A stretch of 5,157 bases of DNA from CALNYS01 sp964639935 (GCA_964639935.1 CAZXGT010000135.1:1-5157); one strand, 5' to 3'. Shown: positions 1 through 5,157, counted from the stretch's first letter. Made by a program: numbers and translations. Notes: a model not told the origin generated them from the sequence alone.

Positions 1-2
1 TC

Positions 3-512
3 ACCGACCCCAAGGCCTACACCGAGGCCGTGCTTGCCAAGCTGGGCGAGCGCGACGCTGTCGATTCGCTCAAGCGGACGCCCGCGGCGCTGCGAGCGAT
101 TGTGGAGGGCGCGGACGCCGAGACGCTGCGTGTGCGGCCCTTCCCCGGGAAGTGGACGCCGCTCGAGATCCTCGGCCACCTTGTCGACACAGAGTGGACC
201 TTCGGCTTTCGCACCCGGCACGTCGTGGGCGACGACGCGCCCGATCTCATCGGTATCGATCAGGACCTCTGGACCGACCGCCACGCCCACAACGCCCGCG
301 ATCCCGCGGAGCTGCTCGGCGAGTTCGAGACGCTCCGCGCGCTCAACCTCCGCTTCTGGAGGACGCTCGATGAGCATCAGCTCGCCCGGGTGGGTCGGCA
401 CGCCGAGCGGGGGGAGGAGTCGCTGGCGTTCATGCTCCCGCTGATCGCCGGGCATGATCTCTGGCACCTGGAGCAGCTCGAGCGGTATCTCGGCGAGGCT
501 TCGGGAGCGTGA
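3..512 (+). CDS. DinB_2-type putative metalloenzyme, 5' truncated by the window edge
   Basis: The frame stays open to the left edge and reads TDPKAYTEAVLAKLGERDAV before the first internal GTG (position 30), so the true start almost certainly lies just outside the window; 169 residues plus the TGA stop are visible. The protein looks like the DinB/DinB_2 (YfiT-like) four-helix-bundle family. A PGKWTPLEILGHLVDTE segment supplies the first histidine (residue 50 counted from the GTG), and an AGHDLWHLEQLERYL segment near the C-terminus supplies the HxxxH pair (142 and 146). In this family such a His triad binds a divalent metal. Known members include thiol-dependent transferases and many uncharacterised proteins, so the substrate cannot be named here. 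No signal peptide or membrane segment is visible in the part shown, so it is probably cytoplasmic. The downstream phosphatase gene starts 86 bases later with no terminator between. The family call is confident; the function is unknown. Confidence 0.85.
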   Translation, partial: TDPKAYTEAVLAKLGERDAVDSLKRTPAALRAIVEGADAETLRVRPFPGKWTPLEILGHLVDTEWTFGFRTRHVVGDDAPDLIGIDQDLWTDRHAHNARDPAELLGEFETLRALNLRFWRTLDEHQLARVGRHAERGEESLAFMLPLIAGHDLWHLEQLERYLGEASGA

Positions 513-513
513 G

Positions 514-569
514 CGACGCCCGGCGCGCGTGGCTTCCGGCGGGAGATTGAGCGGTGCGAGCGGGCGTCG
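514..569. repeat. 9-bp inverted repeat in the gap after the DinB-like gene
   Basis: CGACGCCCG (514-522) is perfectly complemented by CGGGCGTCG (561-569), with 38 bases between. It begins two bases after the stop codon of the DinB-like gene and ends 29 bases before the next start codon. No run of T follows, so it is not a standard intrinsic terminator. It could stabilise the 3' end of an mRNA, or be chance in GC-rich DNA. Confidence 0.3.
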
Positions 570-588
570 TCGCGGCGCCGCGCGGCAT

Positions 589-592
589 AGGA
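589..592 (+). promoter_or_regulatory. Ribosome-binding site that fixes the phosphatase start
   Basis: AGGA ends six bases before the ATG at 599, an ideal spacing. The frame also has an upstream GTG at 554, but that start has no comparable site and would add 15 residues that do not fit the GAF family's usual beginning. The ATG at 599 is therefore preferred. Confidence 0.65.
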
Positions 593-598
593 TCGGCC

Positions 599-1885
599 AT
601 GCCTGCTGCGCCGCTGCTCGCCGACGAAGCCGAACGCTTGGCCGATCTTCGTTCGCTCAACATCCTCGACACGCCTCCCGAGGAGCGTTTTGACCGCATC
701 GTGAAGGTGGCGGCGGCGGTCTTCGACGTGCCGATCGCCTATATCGCGCTGATCGATGCCGAGCGGCAGTGGTTCAAGGCGCGCCGGGGCGTGTGCCCGG
801 CGGAGACGGATCGGGCGACCTCGTTCTGCGGCCACACGATCGCGCAGGACGAGCCGCTCGTGGTGCCCGACGCGCTGCTCGACGCTCGCTTCGCGGAGAA
901 CCCGCTGGTCACGGGCGAGCCTCACATCCGCTTCTACGCGGGCGTGCCGCTCGAGGGGCCGGGCGGGCGCAACATCGCGACGCTCTGTCTCGCCGATGAC
1001 AGGCCGCGCGATCTGTCCTCGAAGGATCTCGCGATTCTCACGGGGCTCGCCGAGATGGCCCAGCGCGAGCTGCAGATGGTCGACCTGATCGAGGCCCAGG
1101 CGCGGCTGATCGACACGCAGGCGGAGCTGGTTCGCACCCAGCAGCGCCTCAGCGACGAGCTCGACGAGGCGGCCCGGTACGTTCGGTCCCAGCTGCCCGA
1201 GCCGATGGACGGGGAGAGTCCCGTCCGCATCGACTGGCGCTTCGAGTCCTCCTCGCAGGTGGGTGGCGACGCCTTCGGCTATCACTGGCTCGACGATCGG
1301 CGCCTGGCGGTGTACCTGCTCGACGTGTCCGGGCACGGCGTCGGGGCGGCGCTGCTGAGCTCATCGATCCACGCGGCGCTGTCGCGCCAGACCCTCTCGG
1401 CGGACTTCGGCGACCCCGCCGCCGTTGTGGCCGCCTTGGACCGCGCCTTCCCCATGCGTCAGAACGACAACAAGTTCTTCACCTGCTTCTACGGGGTGTA
1501 CGACGTCGGGAGCCGCAAGCTGGCCTACGCCAGCGCCGGGCACCCCCCGGCCCTGCTGTTCGCCCCGAGCGGCGAGCGTCGCGACCTGCCCTCGACGACG
1601 GCGATCGTCGGCATCGGGCTGACGAAGGAGGAGGCCGAGCGGGTGGAGATCGCGCCCGGGAGTCGCCTTTACTTCTTTTCCGACGGGGCCTTCGAGATCC
1701 CCGATCCTGAAGGAAGCGGCAACCTGCTCATGCCTGACGGTCTCGCCCGCCTCATCGAGCGTCGGGCTGCGGACGGGGGCTGCCGGGCGTGCCTGGACGA
1801 CCTTGTCGTCCACCTGCGCGGCCTCAGCGGCGGAAGCTTCAGCGACGATTTCTCGATCGTCGCGATGGACTTTCCGGCAAGGTAG
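599..1885 (+). CDS. GAF-domain PP2C/SpoIIE-type serine phosphatase (RsbU-like)
   Basis: This 428-residue soluble protein joins a sensor to a phosphatase. Residues about 10-30 form the lead-in (LADLRSLNILDTPPEERFD) typical of a GAF subfamily. The GAF domain spans about 30-165 and contains the FCGHTI, PLVVPDA and IRFYAGVPL signatures. Residues about 165-205 are a charged, Gln/Glu-rich helix that looks like a coiled-coil signalling linker. The rest is a PP2C-like SpoIIE/RsbU domain with all the acidic metal-site motifs: GGD (D224), DVSGHG (D242), SAGHPP (312-317), SDG (D362) and SDDF (D416/D417). Such enzymes dephosphorylate serine on anti-anti-sigma (STAS) proteins or similar partners in a Mn/Mg-dependent way. 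The ligand sensed by the GAF domain cannot be told from sequence. There is no receiver, kinase, HAMP or membrane segment, and no STAS or anti-sigma gene lies in the window, so its partner is presumably elsewhere. It ends with TAG; no intrinsic terminator follows. Confidence 0.93.
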   Translation: MPAAPLLADEAERLADLRSLNILDTPPEERFDRIVKVAAAVFDVPIAYIALIDAERQWFKARRGVCPAETDRATSFCGHTIAQDEPLVVPDALLDARFAENPLVTGEPHIRFYAGVPLEGPGGRNIATLCLADDRPRDLSSKDLAILTGLAEMAQRELQMVDLIEAQARLIDTQAELVRTQQRLSDELDEAARYVRSQLPEPMDGESPVRIDWRFESSSQVGGDAFGYHWLDDRRLAVYLLDVSGHGVGAALLSSSIHAALSRQTLSADFGDPAAVVAALDRAFPMRQNDNKFFTCFYGVYDVGSRKLAYASAGHPPALLFAPSGERRDLPSTTAIVGIGLTKEEAERVEIAPGSRLYFFSDGAFEIPDPEGSGNLLMPDGLARLIERRAADGGCRACLDDLVVHLRGLSGGSFSDDFSIVAMDFPAR

Positions 1886-1989
1886 ACCCGGGCCTCCCCC
1901 AGATTCGGGCAGATCGCGCGTGCAACGCTCGGTCGGTTTCAATACCTTTTCGTCTCGCGCCGCGCCCGGGTGCGCGGTGAGAGGTCAAC

Positions 1990-1994
1990 AGGAG
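1990..1994 (+). promoter_or_regulatory. Ribosome-binding site of the mscS-like gene
   Basis: AGGAG lies seven bases before the ATG at 2002, which supports that start. The preceding gap (1886-2001) holds a locally AT-richer patch (about 1936-1950) that might carry a promoter, but no convincing -35/-10 pair can be read. Confidence 0.7.
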
Positions 1995-2001
1995 CAAACC
2001 G

Positions 2002-2952
2002 ATGAATGAAGAGCAGCAGGTCCCCGACGCCCCCGCGTCCGACGGTACCCCGCCGGCGGCGGTCGAGGAGATGCGGGAAGAAGCCGCGATGGACGCCGCG
2101 ACGGGCGCGGAAGTCGATCTCTCTCCCGAGGGGATGCAGCGTCTCTGGGAGGAGAACTCCGATCTGATCCTGTCCTACGCCGCCAGCGCGATCGGCGCGC
2201 TGATCTTCCTCATCGTCGCGTTCATCGTCGCGGGGTGGATGAAGCGCGTCGCGACCGGCACGCTCAAGCGCGCCCGGGTCGACGAGACGGTCGCCCGCTT
2301 CCTCGGGACGGTCGTCCGCTGGGTGATCGTGGTGCTCGCGATCATCGCGGCGCTTGGGATGTTCGGCGTGCAGACGACGAGCTTCGCGGCCGTCATCGGC
2401 GCCGCCGGCCTCGCCATCGCCCTCTCTTTCCAGGGCGCCCTCGGCAACCTCGCCGCCGGGCTCATGCTCCTGCTGTTCCGCCCCTTCAGGGTCGGCGACG
2501 TCGTGACCATCGCGGGCCAGACGGGCAAGATCGACGAGATCGACCTGACCACGACCGTCCTCGACACGTTCGACAACCGGCGCTTCATCGTCCCCAACGG
2601 GGACGTCTACAGCTCCGTCATCGAGAACATCTCCCACCATCAGGAGCGCCGCGTCGACGTCAACGTCGGGTGCGAGTATTCGGCGGACATCGACCGGACC
2701 CGCGAGACGCTCGCCCGCGCCGCCGAGCGCATCGAGAACCGCCTGCCCGATCGCGACTACCAGGTGATGCTCAAGGAGCTCGGCGGCTCGTCGGTCGACT
2801 GGGTGGTCCGCGTCTGGGTGAAGGCGGAGGACTTCTGGCCCACGAAGGAGGCGCTCACCCGAGCCGTCAAGCTCGAGCTCGACGACGCCGGCATCGGCAT
2901 CCCCTTCCCGCAGATGGACGTGCACATCGACGGGCGGATCGAACGGGACTGA
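2002..2952 (+). CDS. mscS: Small-conductance mechanosensitive channel, MscS family
   Basis: This 316-residue inner-membrane protein has the compact three-helix MscS plan. It would form a heptameric pore that opens under membrane tension and releases solutes during hypo-osmotic shock. Residues 1-52 are a hydrophilic, acidic N-terminal extension without a signal peptide. TM1 is about 55-79, TM2 about 102-121, and the pore-lining TM3 about 126-157. By alignment from memory with E. coli MscS, the glycines at 133, 136, 145 and 153 match G101, G104, G113 and G121. Leu137 and Leu141 match the L105/L109 vapour-lock constriction. The site equivalent to G108 is Ala140. The RPFRVGDVV and VPNG motifs mark the start of the beta domain (about 160-215), followed by the cytoplasmic alpha-beta cage. 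The end, PFPQMDVHI, is the conserved family C-terminus. At 316 residues it is slightly longer than E. coli MscS (286), the excess being at the N-terminus. The gene symbol rests on family and architecture, not proven orthology. Confidence 0.95.
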   Translation: MNEEQQVPDAPASDGTPPAAVEEMREEAAMDAATGAEVDLSPEGMQRLWEENSDLILSYAASAIGALIFLIVAFIVAGWMKRVATGTLKRARVDETVARFLGTVVRWVIVVLAIIAALGMFGVQTTSFAAVIGAAGLAIALSFQGALGNLAAGLMLLLFRPFRVGDVVTIAGQTGKIDEIDLTTTVLDTFDNRRFIVPNGDVYSSVIENISHHQERRVDVNVGCEYSADIDRTRETLARAAERIENRLPDRDYQVMLKELGGSSVDWVVRVWVKAEDFWPTKEALTRAVKLELDDAGIGIPFPQMDVHIDGRIERD

Positions 2953-3051
2953 TCGCCCGGAATCCGCGCCAGCGCCGGCTCGGACTTCGGTACATTCAAG
3001 ACTCCAATGGCGCGCGCCGGTTCTGTGGGGGACGACGCGCGGAACAACGCT

Positions 3052-3066
3052 CCCGCCTTGTGCGGG
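3052..3066 (+). other. Small hairpin abutting the ribosome-binding site of the DUF1579-like gene
   Basis: CCCGC (3052-3056) pairs with GCGGG (3062-3066) around a five-base loop, ending one base before the AAAGGA Shine-Dalgarno sequence (3068-3073). It does not cover that sequence, so it may stabilise the leader or leave the site exposed. The rest of the 127-base gap (2953-3079) shows no terminator. A TACATT hexamer at 2991 is a weak -10 candidate without a matching -35. Confidence 0.35.
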
Positions 3067-3079
3067 GAAAGGACGCGTC

Positions 3080-3763
3080 ATGAAGTTCAGCAACCGTGAT
3101 TCATTTGCCTCGATCCTGAGACCCGCCGCTGTTGCCCTCGGGGCGCTCGGCCTGGCCGCGGTCGCCGTCTCGCAGGACGGCATGGACATGCCGGCCCCCG
3201 ACATCAAGCCCGCCGAGCATCAGATCGCTCCGGCCTTCGACCCGACCGACATGAGCATGGAGGCCTATCAGAAGGCGACGATGCGCGGCGAGCACCACGA
3301 GATGCTCGACCGTCTGACCGGCGACTTCGACGTCACGATCAAGATCTGGATGGCCGGCGAGGGCGCCGGCATGCCCACCGTGTCGCGGGCAACCTCGACC
3401 GTCGAGTGGTCGCTCGGGGGCAAGCACCTCCGCGAGACCTTCCGCGGCACGGTCATGGGCCAGCCCTACGAGGGTCAGGGCATGACCAGCTATGACAACT
3501 ACGCCGGGCAGTATGTGTCCTACTGGGCCGATTCGATGAGCACCGCCCCTTCGGTCATGCGCGGGCACGCGTCCGCGGACGGCGGGGCCATCATTCTGTT
3601 CGGCCGGATGGACGGGCCGATGATGGGCGTGCGCGACAAGACCATCAAGGGCGTCACGCGAATGGTGGATGAGGACACACACGTCTTTGAGATGCACGAT
3701 CTGCACATCGGCGAGGGCGGCGCCAAGGTCATGGAGTTGACCTACCGCCGCCGAGCGGACTGA
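3080..3763 (+). CDS. Secreted DUF1579-like protein, methionine-rich
   Basis: This 227-residue protein has a signal peptide: a basic N-region (K2, R6, R14), a hydrophobic core at about 15-30 (AAVALGALGLAAVAV) and a likely cleavage near Ser31-Gln32. The mature part resembles DUF1579, a beta-rich family of unknown function. Matching features are the LTGDFDV segment (79-85), LGGKHLRETFRG (112-123), MGQPYEGQGMTSYDN (126-140), SYWADSMST (147-155) and the closing KVMELTYRR (216-224). Family members are often exported, and a lipocalin-like fold is plausible, but no substrate is established. The mature chain carries about 18 methionines in some 195 residues, including pairs at 35/37, 58/60 and 181/182, plus a His pair at 72-73. 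This is unusual but not proof of metal binding. AAAGGA six bases before the ATG supports the start. A strong terminator follows the TGA stop by 25 bases. Function unknown. Confidence 0.85.
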   Translation: MKFSNRDSFASILRPAAVALGALGLAAVAVSQDGMDMPAPDIKPAEHQIAPAFDPTDMSMEAYQKATMRGEHHEMLDRLTGDFDVTIKIWMAGEGAGMPTVSRATSTVEWSLGGKHLRETFRGTVMGQPYEGQGMTSYDNYAGQYVSYWADSMSTAPSVMRGHASADGGAIILFGRMDGPMMGVRDKTIKGVTRMVDEDTHVFEMHDLHIGEGGAKVMELTYRRRAD

Positions 3764-3788
3764 CCGCTCGCTCAGGCGGGGAACCCGC

Positions 3789-3817
3789 ACGGCCGGCTCC
3801 TTTCGCCGGCCGTTTTT
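3789..3817 (+). terminator. Strong rho-independent terminator after the DUF1579-like gene
   Basis: ACGGCCGGC (3789-3797) pairs perfectly with GCCGGCCGT (3805-3813) around a seven-base loop, followed by T through 3817. It probably ends the transcript of the DUF1579-like gene, and of any read-through from further upstream. There is no A-run on the left side, so it works on the + strand only. Confidence 0.88.
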
Positions 3818-3863
3818 CATGCGCCCGCGAATCCGCCGCGGCCGGTCGGACGATGGAAGGCTC

Positions 3864-4349
3864 GTGCGAGTTCATATCCACGAGTGCGAGCTGTGGCTCC
3901 CGCGTCCTCGCGGAGAGGTGTTTCCCTTCTTCGCCGATGCGCACAATCTCGAGCGGATCACCCCGCCGATCCTCAACTTCAACGTCGTCACGCCGAAGCC
4001 CATCGACATGCGCGAGGGCGCGATCATCGACTACAAGCTGAGGGTCCGCGGCGTGCCCCTGCGCTGGCGCACGCTCATCAGCGCGTGGGAGCCCGACGTC
4101 ATGTTCCGGGACGAGCAGCTCCGCGGCCCCTATCGCCTCTGGCGCCATACCCACACGTTCGAGGATCGCGACGGCGGCACGCTCTGTCGCGACCTCGTGG
4201 AATACGCCTATCTGGGCGACTTCCTCGTTCACTCCTGGCTTGTGAAGAAGGACGTCGAGTCGATCTTCGAGTACCGGGCCAGGGCGCTCAAGCAGATCTT
4301 CCCGGCGGGCAGCGAGTCGGCGCTCGGCGCCGCCAGCGCGTCGGCGTAA
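3864..4349 (+). CDS. SRPBCC-superfamily (START/polyketide-cyclase-like) ligand-binding protein
   Basis: This is a soluble protein of 161 residues from the chosen GTG. The opening VHIHECELWLPRPRGEVFPF followed by FADAHNLERITPP is the classic SRPBCC beginning: first strand, then the short helices. The later stretches GAIIDYKLRVRGVPLRWRT (52-70), WEPDVMFRDEQLRGPYRLW (75-93), HTFEDRDGGT (97-106) and the C-terminal helix (about 125-146) match a widespread subfamily of about 150 residues related to cell-division-inhibitor/cyclase-like proteins. These form a deep hydrophobic pocket; the ligand is unknown. An in-frame ATG at 3819 would add 15 residues but lies directly after the T-tract of the preceding terminator and has no ribosome-binding site. 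The GTG at 3864 has GGAAGG just upstream (3855-3860, spacing only three bases) and begins where homologues usually begin. The last 14 residues are a low-complexity Ala/Ser tail. The gene converges on the PEP-CTERM-like gene, and its TAA merges with that gene's terminator. Confidence 0.87.
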   Translation: MRVHIHECELWLPRPRGEVFPFFADAHNLERITPPILNFNVVTPKPIDMREGAIIDYKLRVRGVPLRWRTLISAWEPDVMFRDEQLRGPYRLWRHTHTFEDRDGGTLCRDLVEYAYLGDFLVHSWLVKKDVESIFEYRARALKQIFPAGSESALGAASASA

Positions 4350-4384
4350 AAAAACGCGGCGCCCCGGGCAGGGGACGCCGCGTT
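4348..4384 (-). terminator. Rho-independent terminator of the PEP-CTERM-like gene
   Basis: AACGCGGCG (4353-4361) and CCCC (4362-4365) pair with GGGG (4371-4374) and CGCCGCGTT (4376-4384), with a single bulged A at 4375 and a five-base loop. On the - strand the stem is followed by seven T (A-run 4348-4354). It lies 29 bases beyond the stop of the - strand gene. The A-run overlaps the TAA stop of the opposing SRPBCC gene (4347-4349). On the + strand only TT follows the stem, so termination there would be weaker. Confidence 0.87.
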
Positions 4385-4413
4385 GCATTCATATGCAGGA
4401 GAAGGGGCGTTTT

Positions 4414-5061
4414 TTAGCGGCGACGGCGCGTGGCGCCGAGGACGGCGAGAGCGCCGAGCGCGACGCCCGACGGGGCCGGCACCGCTTCGACGAGCGCATC
4501 GCCAACATCCGCGCCCGTCAGGTCCGACGAGGCGAGCCCGTTATCGAGCAGGAACGTGGCGAACTCGTTTGAGACGAGCAGGTCGGCGCCGATCGTCAAA
4601 GACGACGGGGTTGCGTTGAGCGTCGAGGGGTTCGCGACGTCAAAGAGAATCGCCGCGATGCCCGCCGTGCTCTCCACGAAGAACCCCGAACGATCGCCGC
4701 CGACGCGACCGCCGTCGAAGCCGATCGAGAAGTCGCCGACCTCAACCGTGTCGGAGTTGAAGAACACCGAGCCCATGTGCTCGATCGATCCGCTGAAGGT
4801 TCCAAGGAAGTCCGACGGGTCGTAGCTGAAGGTCGTCGGCGGCGAGTCGGTCCGGCTGTTGATGCCGAAGGCGACCGAGCCCGGGAGCGTTCCCGGGGAG
4901 ATCACGTCGGGCGAGACGCTCGAGAGATCGAGGCTCGCGGCGGCGCTGAGGGTGTCGGTGTCGAGGACGACGTTCGTCTGTCCGCCGGTGATGTCCACCG
5001 CCGCGGCGCCCGCGGCGATCGCCAGGCTCGAAGCGCCCGCGATCATGGTCTGCATCTTCAT
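4414..5061 (-). CDS. Exported protein with a PEP-CTERM-like (VPAPS...RRRR) sorting tail
   Basis: This 215-residue protein starts with a signal peptide (MKMQTMIAGASSLAIAAGAA, likely cut near Ala20-Val22). It ends with the three-part PEP-CTERM-like signal: VPAPS (194-198), a short hydrophobic segment (199-210) and RRRR (212-215). In PEP-CTERM systems such tails direct surface-bound or matrix proteins to an exosortase in the membrane. Here Ala replaces the Glu of the canonical Pro-Glu-Pro, a form I recall from Phycisphaerae proteins. The middle is acidic, rich in Ser, Thr, Gly and Asp, with almost no Cys or Lys, and looks like a beta-rich extracellular domain. Segments such as SGSIEHMGSVFF (90-101), FSIGFDGGRVGG (111-122) and GIAAILFDVANPS (134-146) resemble an uncharacterised repeat found in other PEP-CTERM proteins (from memory, unverified). 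The start is fixed by GGGAGGA seven bases upstream. No exosortase gene is in the window. The role of the mature protein is unknown. Confidence 0.82.
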   Translation of the reverse strand: MKMQTMIAGASSLAIAAGAAAVDITGGQTNVVLDTDTLSAAASLDLSSVSPDVISPGTLPGSVAFGINSRTDSPPTTFSYDPSDFLGTFSGSIEHMGSVFFNSDTVEVGDFSIGFDGGRVGGDRSGFFVESTAGIAAILFDVANPSTLNATPSSLTIGADLLVSNEFATFLLDNGLASSDLTGADVGDALVEAVPAPSGVALGALAVLGATRRRR

Positions 5062-5068
5062 CTGATAA

Positions 5069-5075
5069 TCCTCCC
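5069..5075 (-). promoter_or_regulatory. Strong Shine-Dalgarno sequence of the PEP-CTERM-like gene
   Basis: On the - strand this reads GGGAGGA, seven bases before the ATG at 5061, the best ribosome-binding site in the window. It differs by one base from the 3' arm of the hairpin just upstream. Confidence 0.85.
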
Positions 5076-5090
5076 ATCAAAGTGCGACTC

Positions 5091-5108
5091 TGCTCCCACA
5101 CGGGAGCA
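5091..5108 (-). promoter_or_regulatory. Leader hairpin upstream of the PEP-CTERM-like gene
   Basis: TGCTCCC (5091-5097) and GGGAGCA (5102-5108) form a perfect 7-bp stem with a four-base ACAC/GTGT loop, 29 bases before the start codon. On the - strand its 5' arm, TGCTCCC, could instead pair through CTCCC with the GGGAG of the Shine-Dalgarno sequence. No T-run follows the stem, so it is not an intrinsic terminator. Confidence 0.5.
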
Positions 5109-5124
5109 TGCGTTGCGACGCCGC

Positions 5125-5138
5125 TTGCACCTGTGCAA
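5125..5138. promoter_or_regulatory. Operator-like perfect palindrome upstream of the PEP-CTERM-like gene
   Basis: TTGCAC-CT-GTGCAA is a perfect 6-2-6 inverted repeat centred about 70 bases before the start codon. It overlaps a second pair, CGTTGC (5111-5116) and GCAACG (5135-5140). The size and position suit a dimeric repressor site overlapping a promoter, but no clear -35/-10 pair is readable and no regulator gene is adjacent in the window. Confidence 0.4.
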
Positions 5139-5157
5139 CGAAGGCGACGTCTCTCTC

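Noticed and set aside
554..598. GTG at 554 as the start of the GAF-phosphatase
   Set aside because: It lacks a well-placed ribosome-binding site, whereas ATG at 599 has AGGA at the right distance and matches the family's usual N-terminus.
377..1336. A 319-codon open frame on the - strand across the DinB-like and phosphatase genes
   Set aside because: It overlaps two well-supported + strand genes and its translation is low-complexity Arg/Ala/Leu/Val with no recognisable motif.
1886..1971. ACCCGGGC (1886-1893) and GCCCGGGT (1964-1971) as a paired regulatory repeat
   Set aside because: The core CCCGGG is itself a palindrome common in GC-rich DNA, the arms are 70 bases apart, and nothing else supports a structure.
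1939..3207. A 422-codon open frame on the - strand across the mscS-like gene
   Set aside because: It lies antisense to a clear MscS homologue. Its product is rich in Arg, Asp, Glu and Gly without any domain, typical of reverse-strand frames opposite GC-rich codons.
3101..3820. A 239-codon open frame on the - strand across the DUF1579-like gene
   Set aside because: It is antisense to a gene with a signal peptide, a good ribosome-binding site and family motifs; the reverse product is His/Gly/Arg-rich without homology I can recognise.
4384..4397. TGCAT-N4-ATGCA small hairpin between the terminator and the PEP-CTERM-like stop codon
   Set aside because: Only five base pairs, AT-containing, with no associated signal; a stronger terminator stem adjoins it.
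1..5157. Search for mobile elements, CRISPR repeats, tRNA genes or a defence cassette
   Set aside because: No transposase, integrase, nuclease or direct-repeat array is visible and all real frames belong to common housekeeping or exported-protein families.

Overview
This is a GC-rich bacterial chromosomal window with ordinary, mostly single-function genes. Five genes read on the + strand and one at the right end reads on the - strand. There are no tRNA or rRNA genes, insertion sequences, CRISPR arrays or phage genes. The best hint of the source is the last gene. It encodes an exported protein ending in a Val-Pro-Ala-Pro motif, a short hydrophobic stretch and four arginines, the PEP-CTERM-like tail I associate with Phycisphaerae-type Planctomycetota. 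The GC content and the exported DUF1579-type protein fit that, but the assignment is an inference.

Layout from left to right: (1) a 5'-truncated DinB_2-type putative metalloenzyme (3-512); (2) a GAF-sensor plus PP2C/SpoIIE-type serine phosphatase (599-1885); (3) a small-conductance mechanosensitive channel of the MscS family (2002-2952); (4) a secreted, methionine-rich DUF1579-like protein (3080-3763), followed by a strong intrinsic terminator (3789-3817); (5) an SRPBCC (START/polyketide-cyclase-like) ligand-binding protein, best started at a GTG at 3864 (to 4349); (6) convergent to it, a PEP-CTERM-like exported protein (5061-4414), with a terminator in the short gap between genes 5 and 6.

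The first four genes are co-directional with gaps of 86, 116 and 127 bases and no T-tract terminator between them, so partial co-transcription is possible. Each gene from the phosphatase to the DUF1579 gene has its own good Shine-Dalgarno sequence. There is no obvious shared pathway. Signal sensing (GAF-PP2C), osmotic protection (MscS) and two exported proteins suggest a general envelope/stress neighbourhood at most.

I do not see a new multi-gene system. The signals most worth checking are non-coding. The leader of the PEP-CTERM-like gene carries a 7-bp hairpin whose 3' arm nearly duplicates the Shine-Dalgarno sequence, so its 5' arm could pair with either, and a perfect TTGCAC-CT-GTGCAA palindrome lies further upstream. 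Smaller points are a hairpin abutting the DUF1579 ribosome-binding site and a terminator T-tract that overlaps the stop codon of the opposing gene.
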